Assembly (NCBI GenBank): GCA_013339895.1
Contig: JABACO010000006.1
Location: 2,387,876 to 2,451,875, forward strand
Length of the DNA stretch: 64,000 nt
Direction of reading: 5' to 3'
From: Ephydatia muelleri
Taxonomy: Eukaryota; Porifera; Demospongiae; Spongillida; Spongillidae
Positions 44,542-56,698 of this stretch are shown here, in pieces. How positions within the stretch are numbered: position 1 is the first letter of the stretch; every line of letters starts with the position of its first letter. The notes beneath the pieces are model-generated. The model searched no databases, had not been told where the DNA came from, and saw only the letters and a list, made by a program, of their open reading frames with translations. A program made the translations under genes and the position numbers.

Positions 44542-47500
44542 GTCCTCCATCAGTTCCCGTCATCATCAATGCCACCTTCCTCAGTGACTCCCTTCTATTG
44601 CTGTACCTGTCTCTGCACTGCATCCACCCAAGGTGATATCCCAACATATGGGGTGTGCTTTTATTTGAATTAATATTCCCTTTATCTGTGAATGTATAAC
44701 AAGCACAGGAAACACAAGTGTGGTGTCACCCACGATGCATGTAGAAACCACTGTAACAGCAGGTAATTGTTTGGGCATGTGGTGTGTGTGGATGTGTTTG
44801 TCCATATGTGTGTGTATATATGTGTGTACAATTATTTTGTGTGTCCATGTATGTTTACATATATGTGAACAATATGCGTGTGTCCATCTTTTACATGCTG
44901 TGACCATAGACCACATCAATCAAGTTTTCATTATCATGCAAGTACCACAAATAATTACTAAAAAACAGTTATTTTACTCCATATCCATTGTACCCTAATC
45001 GTACACACTTAAGCCTATAAGTGTGTACAACAACACTGCATTTCAAATATAACAACAAGAACATGAATTTTCTTCCTGTTTAGAAAAATCCAAATGGTGA
45101 ATTTGTTTTGGGCTTTGGAGCCAGCTCTGTCCTAGCATTGTCCTACAAGTACGTTGCCTAGGTGATTTGCATGCTCAGTGTGACTACTTTGTGTCTCTGG
45201 ACTTAGACTCTATGGCAGACCATGTGTAGTTTAGTGTGCTGATAAGATAAGATCATGTGATGAGAAAATGCAATGTCATTTGTAATTATACTACAGTGTG
45301 TGACCCTATGGTGTTCATGATAAGTGTACTATGACTGTACACAGAGGTCTCTGTGTGTCCAAATGGGTTATAGTTTATATTCTCAACATTACTTACATGT
45401 AAAGTGTATATAGTTTTGTAATACGTTTCCTATGCTCCAAACTAGTTTTTCCGAATGACCAGACATACAGCAAAGTCCTACCATATTGGTGATAGAAGTT
45501 AATATGCATTCAATACATAGTATTCTCCAGAGATCAGTAAATCAGCTATGTGGCTGATCAATGGTAAACCGTATCAACACCTAAAGAAATGGCTTTAACA
45601 AAGCATGCAGTTCAAATACAACTTACTGTATTTTAAATGCTTGTTTTACACTCCAAGCTGTCACAGCTGCAGATGCCCTATCTGTTTTGCTTAGAGGGAA
45701 ATTTCATCTTACAATGTAGGTCATCAGATTATAATAGCTCAGCCTAACTTCCGCATTGTATGTACATAAATTCATGTAGATTAATTAATCCTAGACCTTT
45801 GTCTTTATTTGCAAACACCTAATATATGTGTATGAGTGTGCATATACAGCTGTATGTCTGCATGTGTTGCACCGTATGTACATGCATGTGTGTGCATTTG
45901 TTGTGCTATATGGGATCGTATCTACAACAATGGACCTAATGCATGTTTTTCCAACATTTCAAATTCTTTGGTATTCTATAAGTCTGAAATGTCCTCTACA
46001 CATTGCTTCTTACGCACTGAGAATCGGAGTATCTGTTATGGAGTTTTAAGGCTCTGAATTTATAATTAGCCCTACATTTCAAAGCAAGTGTTACATTTCT
46101 ATTGCACGTACAGAAAATTCTATAGTGTATGCGTTAGGTCTCTTTTCGCGGAAACGATCCCATATGCAGTGCATGTGTAGTCTGTGTACAAGGATGTATA
46201 CACGTATGTGTGTGATGTATGTGTGTGAATGTATGTGTATGTTGTGTATGCCTGTATGATGTGTGACATTGTGAGTTTCCCACGGGGGGAGGGCACTTCC
46301 CCCTTTTCCATTCAGTAACAAAATTTACTATAGTATGGATTTGCTGGGCATTACCCAAAAACCTGCGTGCAAGCGAAACACTATTCAATTACTTCCAATT
46401 TTCCAAACACGTGCTGTGACCTGTCTGAATCATCTGGCTTGCCCACAAGCTCACAATAGCATGTCATGATATCCCGGGAAAAATTTTCAACGCGATCGCG
46501 CGCTAAATGACGCACAATGTGCGCGACACAGTGCGCGCAATCACGCATGTTCGCGCGATCGCGCGCGATTTCAGTGATTTATGGCCGATTTCCACGCATT
46601 TTCACGCGGCGTGAGTAGTGTCGCCGATTCGCGCGCAATGGAACACTTTAATTCGCGTCATATCTCGCATTGGCATATGCCCTAGCCATACCCTGTTAAA
46701 GCAAAGCTGATGCATAAATGGTTTCAGTTGCACGAGCAGGGTAAAAGCAGGATTGTGGGAATAGGCTGATAGTACATCAGTGGACATTGGGGTCAGGATA
46801 TCTGGTGAAGGTTTGTACAGCATAGAATTTAATGCTGCCATCCGGCGCAGCCAAACTTGAGGCCTGTGTTCATGCTACTCGTTGGTTATCTATAATCTTA
46901 TTGAGCATTATGACACATACATTTATTATGTATAGCTGACACCATTGCTAAAGCTTGCCTGATGTGTTAAATGATAGTTAGCTATATTGGATCGTTTCCT
47001 CGAAAAGGGAGCTAGCAGATAAAATTTACAGTATGCACAATAGTAATTAAACGCTTGCGTTGAAATGTATGGATAATTCAAAATTCAGTGCCTGACAACT
47101 CCATTACAGATGTTCGATTTGCAGGGAGTAAGAAGCAATGTGTCAGACTTAAAAAAAATTTTGTTGTTGAAAAACATTCATTAGGTCCCTTTTCATCGAA
47201 ACAATCCTATATACATGGAGTGTTTGTGCCATATCTGTGGAGGGGCCCAATTTCAAACATAATGCACTGTACTATTGTTTTATATTGAGTCCGTATACGC
47301 CTCCAGTTCCATTCACTACTGAAATAATACAGATCATGAATTTTAGTGTTTAAATCAAGTTGAGAGTGCATTACGCACTGCAACTTTGTGAGCACATGTC
47401 CCTAAAGACCTACATGTACAAGTGTCGATCTTTCAACAAACTAGGTCATCAATATACATGTAATAACACACACAATGTATGGACCCACAAATACTGGCAA

Positions 47501-50109
47501 TGGTATTGCTATGATTACTTTGTCATTGCGCAGTATCCATTTCATGATAAGCACATTTGTGGATAGTTGTTTATCATAAGCTAAGATGAGCTAAAATGCA
47601 CTTACATGTAAGCATTTTATCACTGTGACTATCGACTGGCAATGGCATTGCTATGATTACTTTGTCATTGTGCAGTACCCATCTCAGTATTGGGGGAGGG
47701 GGGGGGGGGGGGGGGGGGGGTAGGGCCAGTATGACTACATCTTGTGGAAGTAGGTCCACATAAGGGAAAAACCAAAGTGTAGGAAAGAAACTTCTTGGAG
47801 GTAAAAATCCATACAAATTGTGATGGGGGTGGTTATTCATTGCGTTATCCCAAATGCATATACATAACACTCATGAGCGATATCTGACCATTGTCTTTTG
47901 CGCTGTGTCGGTGTGGAGTTGTGTTGGTATTATGTCATACATTACGTCATACAATTATTGGATGCACAATTATTGTGCGCATGTGTGATTAAATCGCAAC
48001 ATGATTCCAATGTTAGATGTGACCATCACTGTGTGTGTGTGTGTGTATGTGTGTGTGTGTGTGTGCTCAATGTGTTATTAAATCAGCTTGTGGTATCGTC
48101 TTTTACCTATAGTTGGATTTGTATTACTAATACTTGCCTTTTGTGGTATCTGCATCTACTGGATCAGGAAGAAGAAAACAAGATTAGAAAAAGGTTAGTA
48201 AAAATTATCAGGTATTTGTGTACATGTATGTGGATACGACACAAGTTGCAGATACACTTTATTTGAACACTGATTATCATTGCGTAGTCTTGATATGCTT
48301 GTTGAGCACAATATGCTGTCTTTGAAAAAATCAATGAAGGGTTCAGCATATAATAATGATCTCGGTATCATAGAAATTGCTTAATAGTTTTAACAGATGA
48401 TTCTAGTTTGTGAGCAAACGTGGGAGAGCTGTTCATGATGGGCTCAGTGTACACCTGCAGCTGTACTATTGATCCTGATCACCAATGCATGTGTACATGT
48501 TGTAAATCTGCTGCTGCCAATGTAGGTCATGAGTTGTATGGCTTCAAGTGCACATATATGAATAGTTATTGGGTTTTATTAAAAGCTGTTTTGTCAATGA
48601 ATATGCTGTGGTGGGGTGGAGAAGAGAGGGAGGGGAAAACATTGGATACATTTGTAACCCAAGAGATACCTTTGTGCTCAGCAGTGAAGGAACAGATATC
48701 TTGTACTGTGTACGTACTTTTGGATATGTCTTGGTCCTAATTAAAGCCAGTGAGCAACACAAGTTGTGAGGAATTGAAAGGCTGCCAGTTCTGTTATAGC
48801 CTTTAATAACCTAGCCAGAGTTGGCGCTAACTATGATGAATGGTTGAGTAACTAAAGTTGAAATCGTGACCAAATATTCAAGAGTAGGAGAAGAAACGTT
48901 TTTTGTTGTACTCAGTTCTTGAATAAAAGGTCGTACAGATTTGAATTAACTTTGATCAATGATGAGTTATTTAATTTATGACTGAGAGCAGTTTTAAGTT
49001 AGTTGGTTTGAATTTCATAAAAATTGTTTTAATAACTGTGCTGCTTTTACCACTGACAAAGATCTGAATACTTCCTGCACCTCTGGAAATAAACTGCTAA
49101 ACATCACTGTGACCTCAGAAGTGAGTAGCATCTGTGTGTGTGTGTGCATGATGTAAGAACTGTAAATGGCCATGGACGACACTTTTCAGATCTGGTAAAA
49201 ATATACGCACAAATATGATAAAAAACTCTCTATGGTTATTAAGATTGGTTTGCAAATATTCAATAGCATACTTCCCACCCTTATTGGTGTCATGCTTTCT
49301 CTAGTTATGTAACTTTGGCTATTTAAACTTTATAATCTTTCAAACACCATTGCATGTATTTAGTTAAGAGTATAATCAATTTATATGTGTAATATTTAGC
49401 GAAGTTCTGTAATCAAGCAAATGATGTGTCAATCGCCTTTGCTTTAATGTGTGACTGGGGAAGAGACTAGAGTGTATAATGCACTGTTGTGTAATACCTA
49501 AATGACTAATTCCGAAATCACTCTAATTAGAATACAACACAGGTGGATGCAGTGAAGGTGCCTGGAGCTATGGTGATGTAAGCTAGAGCTGTTTCATGTG
49601 TGTAGCCTGCATGTATAAGTGCCATTTTTCTTTCAGTCCGGAGCATCGTAATGTCAAAAGCAAAGTGTTTGCCAGACATTTACAGAGGGGATCAGGTGAT
49701 GAAAGTGAGAAAGGAGCAGATCAAAATACTGAACCATGTGTCCTCCAGCCAATGCCGGTAAAGAGAATGGATCACATGTTGTTCATTCCAACTTACAGTG
49801 TATGTTGTATCATACATGCTTTAGGAGAGTTCTGAGTCAATCTGTCCTCCTCAACACGATGTTAATCATCCTCAACATGATGTTAATCCTCCTCAGCATG
49901 AGGTTAATCCTCCTCAACATGATGTCAATCCTCCTCAACATGAGGTTAATCCTCCTCAACACGAGGTTAATCCTCCTCAACATGATGTCAATCCTCCTCA
50001 ACGTGATGATGTCAATACATCACAGCAAGATATCTGTACCCCATCAGATTACATGATTAATGGCAGTAACCCGATCAATGCTCAGCATCTGAGTGTTCCC
50101 TCCATGTAA
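44542..50109 (+). CDS. Single-pass receptor-like gene E (truncated ectodomain, intact TM and tail)
   Basis: Exons with matching phases: 44709-44762 (phase 1-1, ends TMHVETTVTA), 48113-48193 (TM, 1-1), 49062-49120 (1-0), 49543-49577 (0-2), 49637-49757 (2-0), 49825-50109 (terminal, stop TAA). The TM exon reads VGFVLLILAFCGICIYWIRK. The tail contains HRNVKSKVFARHLQRG, then PPQHDVN repeats. The FN3-like start at 44542 shares the internal deletion of D and stops after HPR, with its only nearby donor in the wrong phase. So either the 5' exons lie elsewhere, the ectodomain is lost, or the gene is a 5'-truncated pseudogene. The clean 3' half argues for recent function. Confidence 0.5.
45912..46161. 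mobile_element. MITE family b
   Basis: Ends GGGATCG...GGACCTAATGC and GCGTTAGGTCTCTTTTCGCG...CGATCCC, flanked by TAT/ATA. In the intron between E exons. Confidence 0.75.
46470..46660. other. CpG-dense palindrome-rich block
   Basis: Dense CGCGATCGCGCG, GTGCGCGACA, TTCGCGCGATCGCGCGCGAT and TTCACGCGGCGTGA motifs in otherwise CpG-poor, AT-rich DNA. No gene is evident. Could be an unmethylated regulatory island or the core of a recent insertion. Confidence 0.6.
46989..47208. mobile_element. MITE family b
   Basis: Ends GGATCGTTTCCTCGAAAAGG and CCTTTTCATCGAAACAATCC. About 220 bp, non-coding. Confidence 0.7.
47490..47695. repeat. Direct duplication, about 50 bp in a 143-bp period
   Basis: CTGGCAATGG.ATTGCTATGA, then TTACTTTGTCATTG.GCAGTA occurs at about 47493 and again at 47636. 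It precedes a poly-G run (47690-47720). Confidence 0.7.
48031..48064. repeat. TG microsatellite before E TM exon
   Basis: (TG)n about 50 bp upstream of the TM exon acceptor, mirroring the arrangement in gene F. Confidence 0.9.
48113..48193 (+). CDS. TM exon of gene E
   Basis: An 81-bp phase 1-1 exon, acceptor TTTACCTATAG, donor GTTAGT. VGFVLLILAFCGICIYWIRK followed by KKTRLEK: one membrane span with a basic inner border. Homologous to 20692-20769 of F. The ATG-led frames across it are all wrong-frame, so it is easy to miss. Confidence 0.65.
49062..49757 (+). CDS. Three small cytoplasmic exons of gene E
   Basis: 49062-49120 (DLNTSCTSGNKLLNITVTSE; acceptor AAAG is weak, donor GTGAGT), 49543-49577 (VDAVKVPGAMV; donor GTAAGC), 49637-49757 (PEHRNVKSKVFARHLQRG, then DESEKGADQN and VLQPMP; acceptor TTTCTTTCAG, donor GTAAAG). 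Phases join exactly (1-0, 0-2, 2-0). Confidence 0.55.
49825..50109 (+). CDS. Terminal exon of gene E with 7-residue repeats
   Basis: Acceptor GCTTTAG, phase 0, 94 codons and TAA. It starts ESSESICPPQHDVNH, then runs through 21-bp units PPQH(D/E)VNP (about eight, 49846-50011), then NTSQQDICTPSDYMIN and ends LSVPSM. It has no internal ATG near its start and the ATG-led frame over it is +1 shifted (NMMSILLNMRLILL). Regular codon-length units and synonymous GAT/GAC, GTT/GTC changes support coding. Confidence 0.65.
   Translation, partial: ESSESICPPQHDVNHPQHDVNPPQHEVNPPQHDVNPPQHEVNPPQHEVNPPQHDVNPPQRDDVNTSQQDICTPSDYMINGSNPINAQHLSVPSM
49846..50011. repeat. 21-bp coding minisatellite
   Basis: CCTCCTCAACATGATGTCAA plus T, about eight units, in frame within the terminal exon of E. 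Confidence 0.9.
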
Positions 50110-51830
50110 GCTCATGATAGCTGGTTGCTGATGTGTACAACATGAGTGCATATCTTGGTCTCTCTTTCTATAGGCTTGTGTACCCTCAAATATATTTTAA
50201 CAAATATGAGCAAAAGACCTCAGCTGTGTTAGCAAACATGTGAACTGGACCAAGCCTCTCAACGGATATGTGAATGAAATGGTTAACATGACAGCTTTAT
50301 GTATGTTAGAATAGGTTTAGTTGCTGTTAGATGGCTTTGATTATATTGTATTGTACTTACATGTATGATGTACAGTTATGTAACTAGATAGAAAATCAAT
50401 ATAATCAAGGCATCATCAGTATTCAAATAAGTTCGTAATAATAATTGATTTTAATAACTATTTTTAATTAGCAAGTAGTTACATGATCTAATTGATTTCC
50501 AAGCCACTAATTTCAATAATGAGTTATTTCAATAATGAGTTATTTAGTCGCATACAAAAGTTGAACTGTACTAATTTTTTTCTTTCAAGATTAGAGAAAC
50601 AATCAATCACTTGTGCCAAATATCTTGATTAAATAATCTTGATCCAGTTTGATTTTACATGTGATTATTTTATATTTTATAGTTTAGGCTAGTGGAAAAA
50701 TTATACCCCAATTGTGTGTTATTTTATGATAATAATTAAAATATACAGGGTGTCAAAAAACGGAAATTTTTAACTAACATCAGGAATAATCATGCACAAG
50801 TAATTTTTAGGCATATACATTATAATGCAACACAGCGCAAGTGCTAATGGTTTGATTTCAACACCTAGTAGCGATGTCTGTTATTTATTATTGCTTCCAG
50901 TATGGTAAGAAGTGATTGTTTGCAGAGGCCCTCTTGTTTAATTATTTAGCTTACTAGCTGCTGTTCCAATTCATCATTTCTGAATTTCTTTACTAACCCA
51001 ATGAACATTCATTTTCATTCTTATGCTGTATATCCCTTATACTTTGTGTGCATTACAAGAAATTTCTGAAGCATTTGGGAACCGAATATGAAACATCCAT
51101 GCAATTGCAATGTATGAGGTCATTTTGTCACTAGTGCAGCTTGAACCCAACTGATGAAAATGATTAATTTGTGATTGATGTATTTTGACAAAGCCTTTGA
51201 TCAGAGATAATTATTCCTGCTTTTATTCAGCTGGTTTTTATACTGTAGCTCTGATGAAAAGCTGCCAATTTATAAGCTAATGTCCTACTGTGTCTTAGAT
51301 TGCTGATCTTGTTACAAATTTTCATATTTACATGTAGTAGATTTATTTATTTGCGATGTGGTGCTGGAAAGAAGTGTTTCTTAATAGAGGCCCTATCATT
51401 TCTTCTAGCTGCTGTTCTAAATTTTTATTTGTTTCATTTCTCAATTCTTTATTGGGTACTTTTAAATTTAGGATGCAGTCAAAGACTGCAAAATTTAATG
51501 TATATTTTCCTATACAATAATCTTAATTTGTGTAAAAGTAGAAGTCCGCTGGGGATAATTTGGATGGAGAAACAAGAGATTACAGAGTTGTTGTTTTACC
51601 TAGACCTGACACGTACGGTGCCATTATTGTATGTTTCATCACATTTCTTAATTTCTCTCGTTTTCTTTTTCTATTTTAGTTTTCCCTCATTTCACTTAGC
51701 TGCATTTTCTATCTTTGTCCTACTTTTCCCCCTTAAGCATTGACACTATATAAGGCAAAACAAATATCATATCTGCTTAAATGTAATGGTACATACATAC
51801 AAAGTCGTAAAAGGAATAAAATCACATGAC
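50110..51830. other. AT-rich intergenic DNA
   Basis: No supported gene. Weak internal similarity between about 50890-51010 and 51360-51470 (AGAGGCCCT, AGCTGCTGTTC) suggests an old duplication. The 147-codon frame at 51300-51743 is hydrophobic, low in complexity and lacks recognisable motifs; I do not call it. Confidence 0.5.
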
Positions 51831-51831
51831 T

Positions 51832-52551
51832 TAGAATGGGGAGGCTTTGGAGCCAGCTGGGCATATGAGGCCAATTGGACTATCAAATAGGTTTGTTGTA
51901 GATCTATGGATGATGGTATGAGGACAGTGAACCACAAGGTTAAACTATTGCTGAGAGTAGTAAAGAGAAAGTTATGCAGGACACTTAAAAAAATAATAAT
52001 CCCACTGCCCAACTGGTTCTTGAGCAGAACAGCAGCATGAGATGTGTCCATCACCTCACTGCTAAATCTTATCACTCTGCAGCTGCCACTGAGCACCAAT
52101 CCAACGACCCTAAATGCTCAGAACTAGGGTGGGTATGTGCCCCTATGGTTGCCTTTAGTCTTGCCACCTTCACATGCGGCCGTACTCAATGAGATCTATG
52201 GCCGTTTGACTCGTCTGTGCCAATGCAACAGCTGTTCTTTCTAGGATATCTCCTCCACCATAGAGCTGAATTCTGTATTTATGTTATGTTCAGTTGTATA
52301 ATATAGTCTTAAGTACAAAACAGCCAACGATAAAATGAAGCTCATTTATACGTGGGTGCAGTAAACGTTTGGTGCAAGAAACCAGGTTGAGAACACATAG
52401 GGTGAAAAGCAACCATGCTCAACTTCTCAGACTCTGTGTTCATATGACCTAGGCTGTGATGACATTGAGCAAGTGCTGTATTAAAATAAAAGTTTAAAAA
52501 TGGATTAAAACACTTTGATGGCAAAGCTGGCTCCAAAGCCTCCCCATTCTA
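51832..52551. mobile_element. Inverted-repeat element, 720 bp
   Basis: Perfect terminal inverted repeats TAGAATGGGGAGGCTTTGGA continuing GCCAGCT on both ends. The inside has no recognised transposase. Likely a non-autonomous DNA transposon. Confidence 0.8.
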
Positions 52552-54780
52552 ACACTCCTTTCATGTCTTTTGGCATGCATGTATTATTATGTTATGCAGT
52601 ATGATTCTAAATAGTGCACAGGTACATTAATTGGAGATAAAGCAATCTTGTGTGTGTCGTAATGTGAAATAACAACAATAAGTATGAAGCACATGTAGCA
52701 GTGGCCAAAGGATATATAGTAACACGTGTACAACTGACCAAAAGAGAGTACAAGTGCACACACGATGTCACATGCAAATGTGTTCGAGCCCATCTGGCGC
52801 ATGCGTACACATGCGCAATAAGATATTTGCATTCACACATTAACATCTAACATGAGGTACATTAGTAAATAAACACACATACATGTTACATTCTACATGT
52901 CACATGCAATGCATCTGGTCAGAATGGCAAGTGGTGTTTGCTCTGACAAGGTTCAGCCTGCTGTAAAGGTCAGTGTTGCCTTGGCCTGTTGCTTGTCAGA
53001 GGTGACAGTGACTCCATGGCTTCAGCAAGCACCATATGCTTCCATTACCATGGAGACACAGACCCACCCCCAGCTCCTGCATTATTGGCCTCGTGCTTCC
53101 TCACACCTGCTGAGAGTCACACTTCCAACATAACTTCGATGACATCACAGACAGGTCAAAGGCTGCTGGCTTGCCTGCAGACCAGTTGGGTGCCAGGATT
53201 TTGCTGGGCGAGAGTGGGTGTGGTTGTGGGTGTGATTGCTTCCTGCCTCCACCTTAACACTCAGGTGGGCCCTGTGTTGTGCCTCAGCTAGGGTGTATCT
53301 GTATATGCTTTAGCTAGGTGGCTCTGAGTTTATTATGGTGGGTGACTACATCACCACCTCGCTTGCAGGTGAGAGCATGATGACCAAGAGGATCAAGCAC
53401 ACTACCTGGACACAGGGCAGCACACATGGAACCAGGCATAGTGTTTGCATGGGGGACTGAAGCCATTGAGTCACTATAATGTCTGCATATCCTCTCTTAT
53501 AAACTTTGTGTGTTAGCAACTGAAGATATAAATTCTAAATCCAGCTCCAACAAGGCCAAGGCATCACTAGCTGGCAAGCTGACTCTGAAGCTTGTCAACT
53601 ATCATCACATTCAACACATGATATTTATATCAATACAGTGCAGATGGACAATGGTAAATGGTTATAATCTTTGTGTGTTAGCAACTGAAGATATAAATTC
53701 AAAATAGAATTATTATTAGTACTTGCTTCATTTCGTAGTGGACTGCTTAGAACTGCTTATTAAAGCCTGATTACATTTTAAATAACTTATGACATGAAAT
53801 TTTATTGAACTGGATAACTTGAAATTCATTCCACTGCATATTTATATCATGCTTTACTTATGCATAGTTATTAAAATCAATTAGTTCTGAACTTAATCTT
53901 GAATAATTTTGTTAATAGTCCTAGAGAAAAGGGATAAAAAGCAAGCCTTGTCAGCCAAGGAAGACAAGTTGTAGAAATGGTTGAATTGAAAGTTGTCAAT
54001 TTTGGCTAAGACGTTTTTCAGTAGAAGGAGGGTGTAGCGGTAAATTCTCTAATGATGTAACCTCTGATGAGCAATGTTGGAGTTAAACTTATACCAGCTG
54101 CTATGCAGAGATGTAAATCAGAAATGGAACTCAAGCTAGATGAAAAGAGGGAAGCAGTGCAAGTGGCTACAGCACGAAACTTGATGCAAGAGATTGCAAC
54201 CCAAGACCTCCTCAACTAAAGACTGAGTTGGACCTGCATACATGTACATAGTACAATTATTAACACAAATATCAGGATACAACTATATAAACTTATCTTC
54301 ATAACACATCATGTGTTGGATGTTGTTTGGGACACTGAGGACCTCAGAGCTTTGTCTCTTACCAACATATAATAACTTCATCTGCTGTACAGACCACCAA
54401 GTGGGCTTGGAACCAAGAGCAAGGACTCCAAGAAAGTATACTCTTGTGATTTCCACAGCCTTGGTACAAACGAAGTCATTCCTTGAGACCTTCCTCACTA
54501 GCATGTATGCAAAGGGCAGCTGACCAGTAAAGGTACTGCTCCAACAATATAGGAGCATGCATAGTGATCACAATGTAGAAGGCCTGGGGCTGAGGCTTCT
54601 CTGACATTAGGGATCTGCGGCTAAGTTGTAATGGTTTCCTATCATGGGGAAAAGAGGTTATCCAGCTAGATGAACTTAGCGATCCTACGGGGGAAAATAT
54701 TCTCTGTGGGTTACTAAGCTTCCTCCTTTCAACTGGAATAATGAATATACAATGTGGTTAAGCTCACTGAAATAAATAGC
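52552..54780. other. Intergenic DNA with a short tandem duplication
   Basis: A 31-bp segment (TTTGTGTGTTAGCAACTGAA, then GATATAAATTC) occurs at about 53506 and 53670. Small open frames at 52897-53290 and 54070-54219 (MSNVGVKLIPAAMQRCKSEM start) have no recognised family and no splice support. Confidence 0.4.
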
Positions 54781-54809
54781 ACTGCTAGTTAGATGTGGCG
54801 GATACAAGG

Positions 54810-55245
54810 GGGGGGGGGGGGGGGGGGGGGGGGTGTCGGTGGTGTTCCGGACCCCCCCCCCCCCCCCCCTCAGACCTGATGATGAAAAAATTAAGGATTA
54901 ATACTTTTAATTCATTATGCGAAACCCAATTAACAACATCCCACGTGATATTCATTGTTCTAGAGAGCGTTATGGCAAGCAAGCGTGTCACTTGGATCGG
55001 AAAAGTATCTTCGAATACTTTTCAAGAAGCATAAAGGTAATTTATGCGTACAGGAATCAGCGCGCCGTGTCATGACTTCACCCACCCGATCGCCGTTATC
55101 TCGCTTACGTGAATGCAGCTGCTTGAATGCATGCGGGCCCACATGCACAAACCTCGACACTAGTTCCGATTAGAAATCGATGCCAAGCCCCCCCCCCACC
55201 ACCCACCCCCCCCCCCCACCCAACCCCCCCCCCCCCCCCCCCCCA
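54810..55245. repeat. Poly-G and poly-C runs
   Basis: G-run 54810-54833, C-run 54852-54869, and interrupted C-runs 55189-55245. Some Gly-Gly and Pro-Pro frames here are spurious. Confidence 0.9.
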
Positions 55246-55331
55246 TCTCCCTCCCTTTCAGACTTACCCTCGCTACGGGCCTGGAGTTTCTTTTTTATAC
55301 TTCAGTTATTTATCTTTTTTGACACATGCAG

Positions 55332-56122
55332 ATATGGGTAAGACGCAAGATGAGGATATTGTGCATGCCTATAATTTGATACACAGTGTCATCAGTGATA
55401 TTGCAATTTTCAGAGAGAACATTGAAAAGATTTTCATGATTGGTTAATGGATGCTAGCAGAATTGGTAATGAGTTAGGCATAGTACGTACAGTTCCACGT
55501 CTATCTGGAAGACAGCAACACAGGGCTAATGCAGGTCCAGAAAATCCAGATCCTGAAGTTTATTACAGAATTAATGTGGCAATTCCATTCTTGGATCACA
55601 TGGAACAAGTACTAAACAATAGATTTCATCATGACAGTATGGTTGGTAGTCACTTATTTTATCTAGTTCCAACATTAATAATTAATCACAGTGATTTACA
55701 AGATCTTGCAAAATGTTTTTTGTTTTGGGAACGTGATTTTCCTAGTGCTTCATCACTTCTATCTGAATTAAAACAGTGGCAACGTTTTTGGAAACTAAAA
55801 TCTGAATCCCTTGATAACATCATTCCTGCAGATCTGGCACATTGCATCCATGCAGCTGATGAAGATGTTTTTCCCCAACATACGAGTACTATTAATTATT
55901 GCCTGCACTATACCTGTGTCGAGCTGTGAAGCAGAAAGGTCTTTTTTCAGCATTGAGGCGTATTAAATCCTATTTACGAAGTACAATGAGTTCTGAGCGT
56001 TTTGCTGGATTAGCACTGATGCATTTGCATAGTGATGTTGATATTGATATTGATGAGGTGTGTGAAGCTTTTATCAGCAAACACAACAGAAAAATGTTTC
56101 AATCTTGTATTTTGTACCAATA
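55332..56122 (+). pseudogene. hAT transposase C-terminal fragment
   Basis: Three frames in order: QDEDIVHAYNLIHSVISDI (to a stop at 55447), DWLMDASRIGNELG...RLSGRQQHRANA...YYRINVAIPFLDHM (55440-55925), and FSALRRIKSYLRSTMSSERF (to 56122). Together they match hAT proteins of the 52-kDa repressor of PKR inhibitor type, including the dimerisation motif SSCEAERS. Frameshifts near 55440 and in the T-run near 55950 inactivate it. Confidence 0.75.
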
Positions 56123-56124
56123 AA

Positions 56125-56695
56125 TGATTTTGTAGTAATTGTATAGATTCATTGCATGTTTTATTAGTTCATTCAGTGTCAAATGTGAAATGGTGATAAA
56201 TACGTATTTTAATTCCACAGCTATCTGCCATGATAGGAAAATAAGTCTGTTAAATAGGGATTACTCATTAATTTAGGATATGCAGTTTATGAGTTGCACT
56301 GAGAATGTAGTCCCCCAAACCGAACCCCGCACAGTATTCGCCGCCCTTTTCACGTTTCTATAGAATGTCAATTATGTGCGGGATGGATGACGATCCGTCA
56401 AAAGCTTCCGCGCCACATCCCCCTCCCGCACCCTCCCCTATTAATTTTTCATTTCGGACCCCTCCTTTCCAGAATTCCTGTATCCGCCCCTGAGTATTTT
56501 ATAGCAATGTTGCCATGCTTGAGATAGAAGTCATACAAACATAATAGTTTAACTTATGCTAAACGAAGTATATCAGAATCTACATGCATGTAGATGAATG
56601 CACATCAAATTACCTCAGCATCTTAGAGTGCGATCGTTCAATATAGAATAGCCCTAATTCGTTATTGTTGTTGTTTTTGCAGATCGCTACTGATA
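56125..56695. other. Upstream region of the 7TM gene
   Basis: Contains the right end of the hAT element to 56492 and about 200 bp of unique DNA before the receptor frame. No clear TATA box was identified. Confidence 0.4.
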
Positions 56696-56698
56696 ATA

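Larger units (their letters stand above)
54794..56492 (+). mobile_element. Decayed hAT transposon (P52rIPK-like)
   Basis: Ends GGCGGATACAAGG (left) and, on the other strand, CAGGGGCGGATACAGG (right), typical hAT-like termini. The inside begins with poly-G/poly-C runs and then holds the C-terminal half of a transposase (separate entry). The N-terminal half is missing, so it is deleted internally. No clear target duplication. Confidence 0.7.

Noticed and set aside
46602..46841. 79-codon minus-strand frame
   Set aside because: Overlaps the CpG-dense block, no recognisable motif or splice context.
51300..51743. 147-codon plus-strand frame
   Set aside because: Phe/Leu-rich low-complexity translation in AT-rich DNA, no recognised domain, no codon pattern; probably chance.
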